The position numbers were made by a program, and so were the translations under genes. From positions 23,237,206 to 23,301,205 of the forward strand of contig NC_053417.1 in NCBI RefSeq assembly GCF_016859285.1: a DNA stretch of 64,000 nt, given 5' to 3'. This DNA comes from Xiphias gladius. Lineage: Eukaryota; Chordata; Actinopteri; Istiophoriformes; Xiphiidae. Of this stretch, positions 1-24,300 are shown one piece after another; the stretch's first letter is position 1, and every line of letters starts with the position of its first letter. Below the pieces are notes generated by a model. That model saw only the letters and a list, made by a program, of their open reading frames with translations. It was not told where the DNA came from and did no database searches.

Positions 1-515
1 GGAACCGGCAGGTGGACAGCATCTGGACTTCGCTTCTGCTTTTAGGGAAAATGAAGCGTGCAAAGCGGTAACCTGTGGGGCGCCTGTCGCCCGGTGCCAG
101 ATCGCACACTGTGCGTTCGTGTTTCTTTTTATTTTTTTATTGCTATCTGAATGGACGTAGATAGCCTGAACTCCCCCTGAACTTTCACCCAACTTGCTAT
201 GTGCGGAATCAGGTTTTGCCGGGGGGAGAGAGAAAGCGTATTCTTCGTTACACCACCCACCACCACCAGGAAATCTCGGCTCCCGGTAGAAACACAGCGG
301 CGCCGCCATTGGACGGAAGCCTCCACTACGCGCCTCCTCCACCGCCCAATGGGGTTTATCCGACGTCACGACGCCTCGCGCGTCCTCGCGACCAGCTCCT
401 CCGTGACGCGGCCCGGCTCTTCCTGCCGGGCGACCGCCTCCCCTGTGCTGTTCCGTATGAGACGCCTCCCTCCCTCCGCCCTCCTGATCCTCTTATCAGC
501 GAGTAAGCGGCCAAG
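1..515 (+). promoter_or_regulatory. syp: syp promoter and 5' leader, CpG-rich
   Basis: The stretch from about 290 to 515 is rich in CpG and leads into the synaptophysin start codon at 516. An inverted CCAAT box lies at 308-312 and a direct one at 346-350. Two cAMP-response half sites follow: CGTCA at 364-368 and TGACG at 404-408. No TATA box is obvious, which fits a CpG-island promoter. The transcription start cannot be fixed from sequence. Positions 1-290 show no recognisable gene. Confidence 0.5.
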
Positions 516-12063
<11,548 letters not shown>

Positions 12064-12094
12064 GCCTGTCCAGCCAAACCACAGCTGCAGGATG
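12064..12094 (+). other. syp: syp 3'UTR, first part, ending at a splice donor
   Basis: The stop codon at 12061-12063 is followed by only 31 bases before a consensus donor GTGAGT at 12095. A 3'UTR junction this close to the stop falls under the roughly 50-base rule, so it should not trigger nonsense-mediated decay. Confidence 0.65.
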
Positions 12095-12166
12095 GTGAGT
12101 GTATGGACTTCACATCATATTATTGTATGTTTTAGAGGTAATGATCTAATCTGATCTTTAATTTAA

Positions 12167-12506
12167 AGGTGCTATATGTAAGTTTTTTCTTTTGATAAAT
12201 AGCCAATGTTGGCATTAACAGCTGTTCGCTTACCAGTCTCGGAGAAACTTAATTGCTTTACTCGCCAAGAGCTGTCTCCAGCGGTGGAAAGCAACGGCCC
12301 GGCCAGGCACTTCTTGTCATTTTCCAATAGGAAGTCACTGTAGCGTCCAAATGGCCCTCAGTCCAACTTGAATAGCGCTGCTCAGATGGCTGCATTCTGA
12401 CCTCTTTTCTTGTAAATGATAGCTGAAGCTCTTGGCAAGTGACCATCACCACCAGCAAGAAACCACATTCGGCGGCAGAGAAAACTTACATATAGCATGT
12501 TTAGGC
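12167..12506. mobile_element. MITE-like element with terminal inverted repeats
   Basis: The left end AAAGGTGCTATATGTAAGTT is matched in inverse by AACTTACATATAGCATGTTT at the right end, with about 300 bases of non-coding sequence between. This is the form of a small non-autonomous DNA transposon common in fish. No target duplication could be fixed with confidence. Confidence 0.8.
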
Positions 12507-13089
12507 ACAAATTAAGGGTTAATTGTGTAATGGCAGTGTTCACTAGGTTTACAACAGTATCTACTGAATATCACCCGAACTCTAATGTCAAATGATCAGC
12601 AAGTATTAGTTGAGGTATTACTGCTGTGCAAATGATTAACAAACCTTTCCTGGAGCCTCTTTGCTCACTTGAATGATATTCAAATTTGGATGCAGTGTAA
12701 CTTCCTAACACTTAACTGCTCAAAACCTGAAGTTATCCTGATCAACACTGGCTTAGAGCTCAATAGAGCAAATAACCTGGCTGAACTACCTTGTTGACAG
12801 TATCAATTTACAATTATTCCTACCATCTCAGCTGCAAATTCTGACGTTATATTTAGAAATATATTACAAACTAGACTGGTAAAAGAGCAGCATTGCCTGT
12901 TTGTTTAGATGGTTTACAGGCCATGAAGAGATACCTTCTTAATATCATTTCAATGCAAGAGTTGGGGGACAAAATCTGAGGCTTGGAGTTTGCCAAATCA
13001 AGTTGGTATCTTAAAAAATAACTTTTTGATACGAAATTCCCTCTTTTGTGTTACTATCCTTTGAAAAGCCTCATATTAGCGTCAGCTGA

Positions 13090-13515
13090 ACTTAAAGCTG
13101 CTATAATCAATATATCTTTAACTAGAATGTATCAAATGATCATGTGAAAAAAGTTTGAAAATGTGAAACCGTTCGCTCATAGTGATGAAACTTCAGAGAA
13201 TTATCAGCTGAATCTCCTTTGCATTGTGTAGCTGTTCTGGCCCACTCTCACTGCTCCTATAGTGTTGTTTTCAGCTGCAGCAGGCAGCTGTTTTCAGTCT
13301 TAAAACCCCAACTAGCAACTAGTTGGTGAATATATTGGACCATTTAGCCAATAAAGAGCCAGAGGATTTGGCGGAGACCAAAACGGAGCTAAGAACTATG
13401 TGGTCATTTAGTTGGAAGACTTGTTTACTTAAAAGGTGATAATATACCAATGCTGTGTGCACAGTTTTTTATGGCAGCCCCCAAGTTGACATTTCAGGTT
13501 AAAAAATTTATTTTT
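13090..13515 (+). repeat. Interspersed repeat with AGCTGTTTTCAGT motif, copy 1
   Basis: It shares GCTCATAGTGATGAA-like, CCCACTCTCACTGCTC, CAGGCAGCTGTTTTCAGT and GGCGGAGACCAAAACGGAGC sections with a second copy at 61850-62430. Their order is the same, so this is one family. No reading frame is kept. Confidence 0.7.
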
Positions 13516-15100
13516 GCACAGTAGGAGGACTGTAGATTTTGTGCCCCATCATTTACACTGGAACTGTGTTAGGAGGGCATCTCATCGTAACCAGTAAGGA
13601 CAGGAGAAATGGTCACAGGGACTATTAACTGTTTAAATGTAGAGAACAGTATTACTTTAATATAGATTTGGAAAAATGTTAACCTACTCTTTTAAACCAA
13701 CCCATATTTACATTTTCCTGAAAAGCAATCTCTCATTTACATTCATGTAAAAAATGACTGTCTTCTCCAGAAAAATGCCAAGAGCGGTTGTTCATTGACA
13801 CAACATGTGTTTATGTTGTGTTGCAGAGGTGAAACTGGCATGACATTGAGATCTGGTTAGAAGCATGGTGTACAAAGCATCTGACTTTCAAAGCAGTCTA
13901 TGGTACAGCTCCCTTTTACAGTAACTCTTATCCGGTACAGCTATATTCACTAAGCTGCTCTGTTTTCCCCTGGGTCCCACTTTTCCCCAGCAACCCTGTA
14001 ACAAACTGAAAAACACTGGGTGAAAGAGGTTTTTGGTGTGGTGTTTCGAGGCTATAGAATACCGTGCCTGACTGGCTAAAACTGCACTCAGTCCTCAAAG
14101 ATGTAGAGATGTCCAGCCAGTGCCTTTAGCATCATTGGACAGGGTTCACTGGTTATAATGTCTCTGTACTGAGCACCTACAGTTTGACTAAATCTAGTCT
14201 TATTTTATGACTTCTTACCTGTTATTTCAGTTATGTTTTAAAGGCCCTGAGAATCTATTTTCTCAATCATCTTTTTACGAGAAGCGATGGGATCCTACAT
14301 GACCACGAAATAATCGTTCAAAGTTAGAACATTTTTGGTTCTTTCTCTTCATGGATGTCTGTAGTTGTGTTTTTCTTTCTGTTGTTCTCACTGGTTTGAA
14401 GTGGTAGGTGCAGGTGGTTTGCTTATATTGCCAGTCCAGTGACTGTTTGAGCATTTAGCTCTGAATAAATATAACTAAGCATGTTGTTTTTTCTGAACTT
14501 AAACTTTGATTGTTTCTTATTAAGTCATTAATATTAAATACTGTAGAGAAATACATAAGATTTTAAACCCATTTTTCAGCAGCTTTAAATTTCAGTTTGC
14601 CTCCTTGCTCTAATAACTTGTACGACTTTGAGCTTTTAAACATTATACATTTACACATATTACATATTTCACATACAAATATATAAAATGTTATTGTCAC
14701 CTCCATTTTCTGGTATGACTATGGTTATTTAACATTTGCTTAATATCATCACACAGTAGGTGCCATCTGCAGCTTCAAAAGTCACTTCAATATCAGCTTT
14801 TGATATCTCATATTTATTGAATCAGAATTTTGTTCATATATTTAACATGTAATTAACGTGACCATACATTTGCCGCTTGTTTAATATTTTCCTTCCGTCT
14901 GTCTCTCGCTTCTCTGCCTTTTTCCTCTCCCCAGGGTGACCTTGTGATTTTGGAGTGTGGCTCTAGACCACCACCTGCATTTCCACACTCCTCTGTTTGT
15001 CTGTTTGTGTATCTGTGAGTTGACAGGCAGAGGGAGGGAGGTACGGAGGGCAAAAACTGGTGGGGCCTGGGGAGGGAAACACCACTGTGGAGCAGGATCC

Positions 15101-15133
15101 AGGGGAGGGGGGGGCTGGGGGTGGGGGGGGGGG
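15101..15133 (+). repeat. G-run block, possible quadruplex, in syp 3'UTR
   Basis: Four G tracts of 4, 8, 4 and 11 bases are separated by one or two bases. Transcribed from the + strand, the RNA would carry the G runs. Confidence 0.7.
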
Positions 15134-17015
15134 TCTTTGCTGTAACATGATGTTTATTCTCGTGATGTATTTAACTGTAGAAGACAACAGAGGATTGTCT
15201 GTTTGGATATACGAGAAAAACTTGAATACAAATACCAAAACATTCGTTGACGAACATTTAAGAGAAATCTTGTAATGGAAAAGACTTACGTTTGTGAAAA
15301 AATATGTAGTAATATTTAACTTGGGAGAATGTATTTGTCTGTGCTGTGTAAATATCAACATGCTGATATATATGATTATATGTACACAGTTGAATAATTG
15401 TGCACTCCATATTAGTTGTCATACAACAAATGTTGAGCACAGAGTTATTCAATTGCTTTCACTTTGGTTCTGTTCAGGAGCTCACATAGTTTATCCTTCG
15501 CACAACTCAATTCTTTTAAGTTATTCATGTCACAATGATGGTTTTATTTATTCATCTAAGAATCTATGAACTTTTTTTTTAATTCTCTCATGTGATGGAA
15601 ACGTGTGATAGCAAATGTTGAAAGGAAAACAGAAAAGAATTATTGATATACAAAGTCAGCAGAGAAAGAGTAACGCCTAGTAGTAGCAGTGAATAGATGA
15701 TGAGTTATAAGTAGGTTGTTTCAAGTTTATTTATGCTTTTATATACATTTTTCCATCAAATGTCACTGTCAAGAGAGGACGAACTCTCTTAATACACAGA
15801 ACATTTTAAAATCCTGACATACAAAATCAAAAATTGCGTAGGTTTATGAAAATTAAAGAGCATGGTAGCATCTCTTTTTGCTGTGCTCCATAGTGTGTTA
15901 TCAGTATGAGAACTGTGAATCGGGGCAGAGAACAACAGTTTTAGCGGTGTGTGTTTGTTTATTTGTTCAGATTTATGTAAAGGCATCCAACAAATTTTGT
16001 CAGTGAACCTCGTCCTGTTTTCAGTCGCCTTTTAATGTGGTCCAGAGAGTTTTAAAACAGAGTCATATAGTTTTATAACTGGTGTTTCTATCACACTGCA
16101 ATCAGTGAAATACATGCTCACATTAACATGAAAAGGTAAATGAAAATACAGTGTGGTATACTTTAAAGACCTTGGTTAAGCCAGGGTGAACACACATTAT
16201 TATGAGGTGGACTGAACAGAATGTTTCCCTATGTTCTTCTCCTGCATCTTCAATCCTTCTTTAACTCTTCTCTTTCCTGAAGGCAAGCGAATTTACTGCA
16301 TGCATCTTACACCTTACATCCCAAAGCTTCCCCTAAACATATTTGAGAGACCGAGGCTCAACGCTGCAGGAAAGCATTAGACTACACAGTAATACCGTGG
16401 TATGTTTGATCCATCACAGTAGTTACTGCACAGCACATACAGGAGCTTTGCTATATTCTACTCAAGGCACAAAACTAGTGCTGCAATAATTACTTCTTTC
16501 CAGATATAAAGACACCTGTCCTACTGCCAATCCTCTGTGTGGATGTACAAGCTTGTGTTTGCCAAATGGTAAGAGATGTTTCTTGGTTGGTATTTTTGCT
16601 TCCAGTCGTCATCAGAATGAGTTGTTGTCCATATATCGATCTGTTGCGTAGCCTTGGTTCACTCATATTTAAAAAAAAAAAAAAATCAGGGTTCTTTGAT
16701 TCAGGCAGTGTAGAAGCACCTGGCTTTCTCTCTTCCTCTAGTCCCTCCCCCACCCACCTGTTTTTTTCCCCTCTCTATATCTTCCTCTCTTTAACTGTAG
16801 CTCTTATAAATATGCTGAAATGAAATATACTCTGTTGTTAGTGGTGAACGATGTCTTGTGATACTCTCTACGCCTTTGGATAGTGCTGTGTTTATTGTGT
16901 ATGACGTATTCATATTAGTATTTATGATAATGATAAATCAGAGAAAAAAAATATCCGAGACTCTCCAAAATTCTGCTGTATTCTTATTATATGCGATCCG
17001 TGTGAAACAAAATGA

Positions 17016-17021
17016 AATAAA
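17016..17021 (+). terminator. syp: Poly(A) signal of syp
   Basis: AATAAA, about 20 bases before a GT-rich stretch. It is the first canonical signal that also has a suitable downstream element. Confidence 0.55.
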
Positions 17022-17040
17022 CTTGAAATTATTCTGTTGA

Positions 17041-18239
17041 AGGTTAAAATGTGTACTTCTGTTCATAGGAGTTGATTTTTTTTTTTTTTTTTTTGCTTGG
17101 TCGACTTTACTAAAAGTATGTTTTTGAAATGTAAACAAATCAGTTTGATTAGGACTTTAAAAACCATTTCAGGCAGGCCGTAGGTTAGCTTGACCAGCAG
17201 ACTGCATATTAATACAAAAATAACCCTTGAACTTTGTGTACAGTCTATGGTTTGACCCAATTTGTGGTTTTGACAAGTACTCTGGATGGTACGCCCTAGT
17301 GGTCAGAGAGGGTATCAACTGAAGTGGTTTCTTCAGCCATCTCCCCTCATTTAGCCAAATCTGAGGGTTTCTTTCACTAAATTCAAATGAATAATGCAAG
17401 GGAGACCCGGATTTCAATGATGAGAGTGTACTGCTTTTGTAATATACATTTCAGGCATAGTACTAGTAGTCCAAAACTAACTTGGCGTCCTTAACTAAAC
17501 TTAAATTCATAAGCTTATTAATTTGATTTTTTTTTCAATTTTATAGTTAATTGGTAATTGAATTAAAGTGTAAAATACAGTTAAAATATCCTAGTAACCA
17601 TGATACAGAGGAAAATGTTTCTATAAAGACCCCAAAATGGATATAATTAACCTATAACAATTTATAACGATCATATGTTGTGATTTAATGTAATACTTCT
17701 GTGGTTTGTATATGTGCATACAGGTAGAGGTAGAATCCCGTTTTATTGCTGTGCAGGTCTTATCTTAGTTTGCCTGTTAGTGCAGTTGCCAAAGCAAATA
17801 TGATTGCCTTTTTCAAATAAAGTTATATTACTATATTATTAAATTACTATTGCGACTCTGCCCATTTAAATGTATGATTCACTTATCAGCAGTTTTGTCT
17901 CATACAGGCTGTAAAGAGCTGTAAAAAAAAAAAAAAAAAAAAAATTATGATGCCTTCCAACACTCCCGGAAATGCCAGAGGTAAACTAGCGTGACACGTT
18001 TACTTGGGTATTTCCAATTTATGCTACATTATACCGTGCATCTACTTTGATCTATAAACCAGTGGCCAATGGTGTACTTTCATTTCACTACATTTATTTG
18101 GTAACTATAGATTCTCTATTGTTATTATCACTGATACCAAATAATAAAAAAAAACGCATTTTGGCCACAGGCACACATCATAATCTAACATCTGTGTTAA
18201 GGAAAAAAACTGAACAAGATAGTAAGTGTTGTGCCACCC
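17041..18239. other. Intergenic syp-plp2
   Basis: AT-rich spacer with long homopolymers: T at about 17078-17094 and A at about 17923-17944. No gene, RNA gene or structured repeat recognised. Confidence 0.6.
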
Positions 18240-18752
18240 CGAATTAAGTACTGGCCTCGGCCTGGCCACCCCTATGAAAGAAATGCCTGGCTCCGCCACC
18301 GTTAGCGCCAGCGGGGAGAGGACTGCTAAGATCATCCACACAACGTACAATCACTTTAAGGCAACAGGTTTTAGGAGTTGTGGAGTTTCCGAGGGGCTTC
18401 CCGGGGGCGTGAAAGCAGCTCGGCCCGGCGGTAGCGCAGCGGCGCGAACAGCAGCGGATCCCCTCGAGACCAGCGGAGGCCAACGCCCCGCTGTCAGCGC
18501 CTCGGCTCCACCCCTCCTTCCTCCACACCGAAAGTGGAGTGTCTGCACAGCGGTGACAGAGAAGAACCAGGATATCACACCAACTTCGAGCTAGCTCGGG
18601 CGACCGACACTGGGACCGTAAAATACACTATCGTTATACTGCTTTCGAGACGAGTTTGTTTTTTTTTTTTTTTCCAAACGCCGGTCGTCGCTTGCCGTCA
18701 AAAGGCTCCGAAACAACACACTGTCGGTGTATAATAAGTGAGTCGTTACAGA
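18240..18752 (+). promoter_or_regulatory. plp2: plp2 CpG-rich promoter and 5' leader
   Basis: CpG density rises sharply from about 18,290 to 18,730, in strong contrast to the AT-rich flanks. It ends at the plp2 start codon. The left edge, 18245-18300, resembles the end of a common fish repeat (CCTGGCTCCGCCACC), so the promoter seems to abut an old insertion. Open frames on both strands here are typical of CpG islands and are not taken as genes. Confidence 0.55.
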
Positions 18753-21249
18753 ATGGCTGATACAACTGCGCCCAGCTCCGGTGCTAACTGCATGGAGAAG
18801 ATGAAAAGTTACGTGAGGACCCAAAAAGGGTCTCTCCTCGCAGGAGAAATAGTAAGTTCACCGACCTGAGCAGCTCACGTACAAACTTTTAGCTCATGTG
18901 CAGCTCTGTTTTAAATGGTTATAACTGCTTACTAAACGGGCTATAACGGTACTTATGTAGTGCGCAACTAATCAATATTTCATAGATGTTTAATTGGGCT
19001 AAAGTTGCCTGCGTGGTGGTTGTTGTTGTTTAATTCCATCTCACAAATACCCTCTGTTTCTTTCTCTAAAACTTCGTAATTTTTAAAAGCAGTCTGGTCA
19101 GCAGGGAATGCAAAGCATATGTGGCCAGGAGGTCGAGGGATCACGAACAGAGGTTAAGGGTTTTCCACCTGTCACATGTGCTCCACTGTTTTCTCATTTG
19201 GCACCAAAGAGCCAAATGCTGAGGGTTAATGGCAGATGAAAGGTTATATGGGTTAACTCAGCCCAGTGGGTGTTGTCAGGCATCTCCTTTTTTATTCCCT
19301 GCCACAGGCTCTATACTATTTGTAGGAAGTGAAGTAGTAGCCCCAATATGGTGAAGAGAAAATGCAATCTGCATCACATTCGTCGCAATATTAAACTCAT
19401 AAAGTGCCCCCCCCCCCCAGATTACATCTTTGCACTCCTGGCAAACAGGAGGAAACATACAGACCAAAGCAACACCTGAGTCCCTGTAATGAGTAAGTTT
19501 TGGCAAAGTACAACCACTTCCATTCTGGGAGAGCTTTTTATTTATACTGTCCTTGACCAGGATTTTCACGTTTGCCTTTGTTTGCATTTCATTTCTGTGG
19601 TGTGTTCTTTTAACACGTGAGTCACTCTGACCTTAAATTCTTTACATCAGGTTTCTTTATTTTCAGTGGTGGAAAGTAACGAAGTGCATTTACTCAGGTA
19701 ACATTCTTAGGCACAGCTTTGAAGGAACTTGTGCTTTACTGTGCACATCTGTCCCTCTACTCCAGCACATTGCAAAGGGAAATGCTACTTTTTACTCTAT
19801 TTACAGACTAAGATTTTACATGCAAAATATCAACATGTAAATTAGGATGCGTTGTTACAAATTAAACCACAAAACAGTACAGAACAGTACATCAACGACC
19901 CCCTTTATAAATCAGGCTCTCAGATGCTGGTGGTCAATGGTCCACCCACTGTAAAGTTTTTTTTTTTTTCCTTTTTGGATGTAATGGATATTCCAGTCTG
20001 TGTGTCAAGTTTGGCCCCAGGAACAAAGAATGTGTGAACTGCTTGGCACACATCTCTGGTGTGCCATATCTCGGGGCTTCACTGGACACACTCGGTAGTT
20101 TTGTTGTTTCCTCTCCCGCTGAAGAGATGTTGGATGTCTGAAATAGTTTACAATGCAGGGAGAGGGCTGTGGGAGCGAAACAGGAAGACACATTTAATTA
20201 CTGCCTGTTATGTCCAGTCTAATAGGAAGTAGGATATTTAACCCCAGTAGCCAGGATTACTGCGGTTAAGATCTTCCAACTAGTAAACCGAAAGTCTAAA
20301 GGAAAAATTGCTCTTTTTTGACTTCATGCACTGGCAGCAAGTTTTGACAGCAAGGTTTCCATGACTTGCCAAATTAGAGGTAGTTTTTTTTTTGCTTTTA
20401 TTCTGCCTGTCAGAGGCATGACCAGTCTTGAACATGTTTTAAACTGCAGCACAATATACAAGTCACAGACACACCCATGTAGTGCAAAATGCTGTTTGTC
20501 ACGTGGCACAGTTAAGCCATTAGTGATAAGTCATGATGAGTTACGCACTAAGTTGATCTTCCACCTAACTGTTAATATTATGAATATTAAGGGATCACAT
20601 TGTCTAATGACTGGAAACCAGTGTATGCTTAGTTATCTCATTTCAGAAAATTCTGAATCATAAGAAAGGGTGGAAGAAAAGTAGTTTGAGGAAAGTTGAG
20701 TAAGAGAGTAAAATGACTAGATGATGAGGAGGAAGAGTGATGAAATGAAACCAAATTTCCATTTTGCTCTGAACCCTCATGAGTACTCTTTAGTGTGCCG
20801 CAGCAAGCGCTCAAAACTGCCCCAAAATGTATGTGACTTCCCTAGCAACCGTTTCTGTTTGGGGTGTCTCTACACAACAGACTAAATCTTGGCTCTCGTG
20901 TTGTTGCTGACTATAATTAGACAACCGTTAAAAACAGTTTCTCTGTGGTCAGTTTAAAAGAGTAGCCATGATCCTGATGTGTATAGATCCTTGCGGGGAT
21001 CTTTTAAAGATGAGTCATGCAAACAGATCCGCCGCTGTGCGGAAAACATAAAGGTGTCAACATCTCAGAGCCTTTCTTGTTCTCAGGGACTCGTGTAGTG
21101 GGTGTGTGACGGCTGCTGCCCTCAGAGCAGCCGCCTCTGGCCCGAATAGAGCCTCTTTTGTGTAGGACCTTGGCCTCGGACACCCCGCTACTCTACAGAG
21201 GCAGTCTGTGCCAGTCTCGAGAACACATGCACTACTGATGCATCTGGCA

Positions 21250-21305
<56 letters not shown>

Positions 21306-24300
21306 TGCTGGCTGGTTGCGCATTTGTGTAACAGTTGCGGGTGAGGGGAGGGGAAGCAGCAGTGACAGATGTAGGGCTGGTGTCGAGTCAGTTACATATT
21401 GTGTGTATCATATACACTGCAGTGACTTGACACTTGCCACCGAGTTGTCTGTGTCTGAGAATAAAACACTGCAATGTGCAAAATGTGCAGAATCAGAGCC
21501 AAGCTATTTAGTAAGTGTTACAAGAATAAATTGTTTTACTCGTCACAAGAAAGCAATGCAGATACATTTTGCAGAACACCACATTTTAATAAACATTTTA
21601 ACAATCATATGTAACTACAGATTATATAATTATATCTTTTATGGAAGATTCAAGGTTTTATTTGTCATTTGCTGATACCATATGTGGTTTTGCCCTAAAA
21701 GGCAAGTGCGCTAAAAAGAATAATTTGAATTAGAGTAAAAATAAGAATTAGAAAAAGGAATACAGAATTAAAATATATAAATAAAAATTCAAAAATAAAA
21801 ATGAGAAATATATATGAGTATTAATATGCTTAAGTGTATTAGAGCTGCAATGATTAGTTGATTAATAGGTCAATCAGTCAATCAACAGAAAATTAATCTG
21901 CAATTATCTTAATAATAATAATAATAATAATCAAAGTTATTTTCAAGCAAATATGCTAAACATTTAATGGTTCTAGATGTTCAAATGAGAGAATTTGATG
22001 ATCTTCCTTGTACATTGTAGTATATTGAAATTTTTTTATTTTGTGGTGTAGAAATTGTTAGAAAAGTATAACATAAAATAAATGATATTTAGTGTCCTCT
22101 GGTACATTGGCTTAAAAGGCTTTAGGATTAGTAACTAAGAAATTTCTTCGTAGCTGTCATACACTCACTGAGCACTTTATTAGGAACACCTGTAAACCTG
22201 CTTATTCATGCAATTATCAGCAGCAGTGCAATGCGTACGATCATGCAGATACAGGTCAGGAGCTTCAGTTAATGTTCACATCAAACATCAGAGTGGAGGA
22301 AAAATGTGATCTCAGTGACTTTGACCTTGGCATGATTGTTGGTGTTTGAGTATTTCTGCAGACGGAAACCACTTGTTGATGAGAGAGGTCAGTGGAGAAA
22401 GGCCAGACTGGTTCGAGCTGACAGAAAGGCTACGGTAACTCAGGTAACCACCGTTTACTGTGGTGAGCAGAAAAGCATCTCGAATGCACAACGTGTTGAA
22501 CTTTGAGGCGGATGAGCTACCACAGTAGAAGACCACATTGGGCTCCACTCCTGTCAGCCACGAACAGAAACCTGAGGCTGCAGCGGGGACAGGCTCACCA
22601 AAACTGAACAGTTGAAGAGTGGAAAAACGTAGCCAAGTCTGATGAATCTGGATTTCTGGAGAGGCACGCAGATGGTAGGGTCCGATTTAGGCGTCAACAG
22701 CATGAATCCATGGACCCATCTGCCTTGTGACAACAATCCAAGCTGGTGTCACAGCCTATCTGAGTATTGTTGCAGACCATGTGCATCCCTTTGTGGCCAC
22801 AATTTACCATCTTCTAATGTCTACTTCCACCATTATAATGCACCTTGTCACAAAGCAAAAGTCGTCTCAAACTGGTTTCATGAACATGACAACGAGGTCG
22901 TTGTACTTCACAGCTTTGGGATGTGGTAGAACGGGAGATTGGCAGCGTGAATGTGCAGCTGACGAATTTGCAGAAGTGATGTGATGCAATAACGTCAACA
23001 TGGAGCAAAATCTCAAAGGAAAGTTTCCAACATCTTGTCGAATCCATGCCACCAAGAACTGAGGCTGTTCTGTGAGCTGAGGGAGGCCCTACCGAGTATT
23101 AGCATGGTGTTCCTAATAAAGTGCTAGTCCCTGTTGTGTGAAAGCATCTACCCACACAGTTTGACAGCAGCAAGCTTCTGAGCCGTAGGCTGCCTAAATT
23201 TATGATTCCTCCAAATTGGCAGCATTTCAGCGGAATGGACTGAGAAGAATGCACACTGACTATTTTCCCTCATATGGAAAGATATGACCTTCATTGAACA
23301 AACACTGTAAATCTAATAAGAAAGCAGCATGTGATAGACTGACAGACTGTTTTATTTGACTGTGTGATATAATCTTTCCAGTTGTGTCACACTAATAGTA
23401 TTTTTGTGTAGAAAATATTTTGTCTTGGCAAAAATGCTTGATGTTATGTTGATGTTGTATTGTGAACTGGCTGGAGTAAACGAAACAATATTGGCTTTGT
23501 TGGAGGAATTTACTGTCTGACTGGCCTTGGCCATTGAGTGGACACAGAACTTTTTCTGTCACTGAGCACTGAGATGACCGATCCTCCCTCAGGGGAATTC
23601 GCAGCTGATCTGCAAGCTTTTTTAATCAAGTCATTGAAGGGCCCTGCAAAGTCTAACAGATAGGAGGAATTTAGGCAACTTCTGTTTCTTTTCTGGCATA
23701 ACCTCTAAGCATTCTGGGACATCTTCATCATTCTGACGTCAAAATCATTATTCTCTCTTTTTTGTTTTTTTCCCACCTCCCCCCTTCCCTCTCATCACTC
23801 TTAGGCCCTCAGTTTAATCGTCCTCATCTGCTACACTGTGTCTCAATACAGAGGCTCCTCTGCTCTGGCCATCTGTGAGATGGTCTTAACCATTGCCTTC
23901 TTCGGGATCTTCATGATGGAGTTGGACAAGCAGATCCAAGTGGTCAACTGGGTCTGGAGTGTGAGTGCTCTACGTGTCTTACCACCAGCATGCGCACACA
24001 AACACACACACTCACACACACGTGTGTGCGTAGTTGCACAACGTTTCATCCTCTGCTTCCTTCTTTTGTACAGGATCTCTTCCGTGCTGGTATTGGTTCT
24101 ATCCTTTACATCATCATTTCTCTGATCAATGTCATCGGAGGAGGCGGGGACGGCGCTTATATCGCAGGCGGGGTCAGTTAAGTCCCTGTGACTCAGCCTG
24201 AGTTCTCAACTGAATTCTGAAACTGTTCATTATCATGCAAATTTTATTGCTTGTTTTGACAACTATGAATTACTTACATTATAGATGTGGAAACTGATTA

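Larger units (their letters stand above)
12095..14934 (+). other. syp intron 6, within the 3'UTR
   Basis: Donor GTGAGT at 12095; the acceptor is a long pyrimidine tract ending CCCCAG at 14934. The intron holds a short inverted-repeat element at 12167-12506 and a diverged fish repeat at 13090-13515. No protein-coding exon is seen. Confidence 0.6.
14935..17040 (+). other. syp: syp 3'UTR exon
   Basis: This exon follows a strong acceptor (TTTTTCCTCTCCCCAG) and carries most of the 3'UTR. An AATAAA polyadenylation signal at 17016-17021 is followed by GT-rich sequence, so cleavage near 17,040 is likely. The exon starts with a block of G runs at 15101-15133 and is then AT-rich. Short open frames inside it are not conserved-looking. 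Confidence 0.6.
18852..23804 (+). other. plp2 intron 1
   Basis: This intron of nearly 5 kb runs from donor GTAAGT to an acceptor ending TTAG. It holds a truncated GGTGGAAAGTAAC-type repeat, a GCTG tetranucleotide array, an ATTAATCG-family copy and a decayed Tc1-like element. No further exon recognised. Confidence 0.7.

Noticed and set aside
18226-18594. A 122-residue frame upstream of plp2 and frames opposite it
   Set aside because: This is the CpG-rich plp2 promoter, where open frames in several phases are expected. There is no recognisable domain, and the plp2 start lies downstream.
21057-21675. Long frames with LAGW or ASQP repeats on both strands
   Set aside because: They are produced by the GCTG tetranucleotide array, not by a protein gene.
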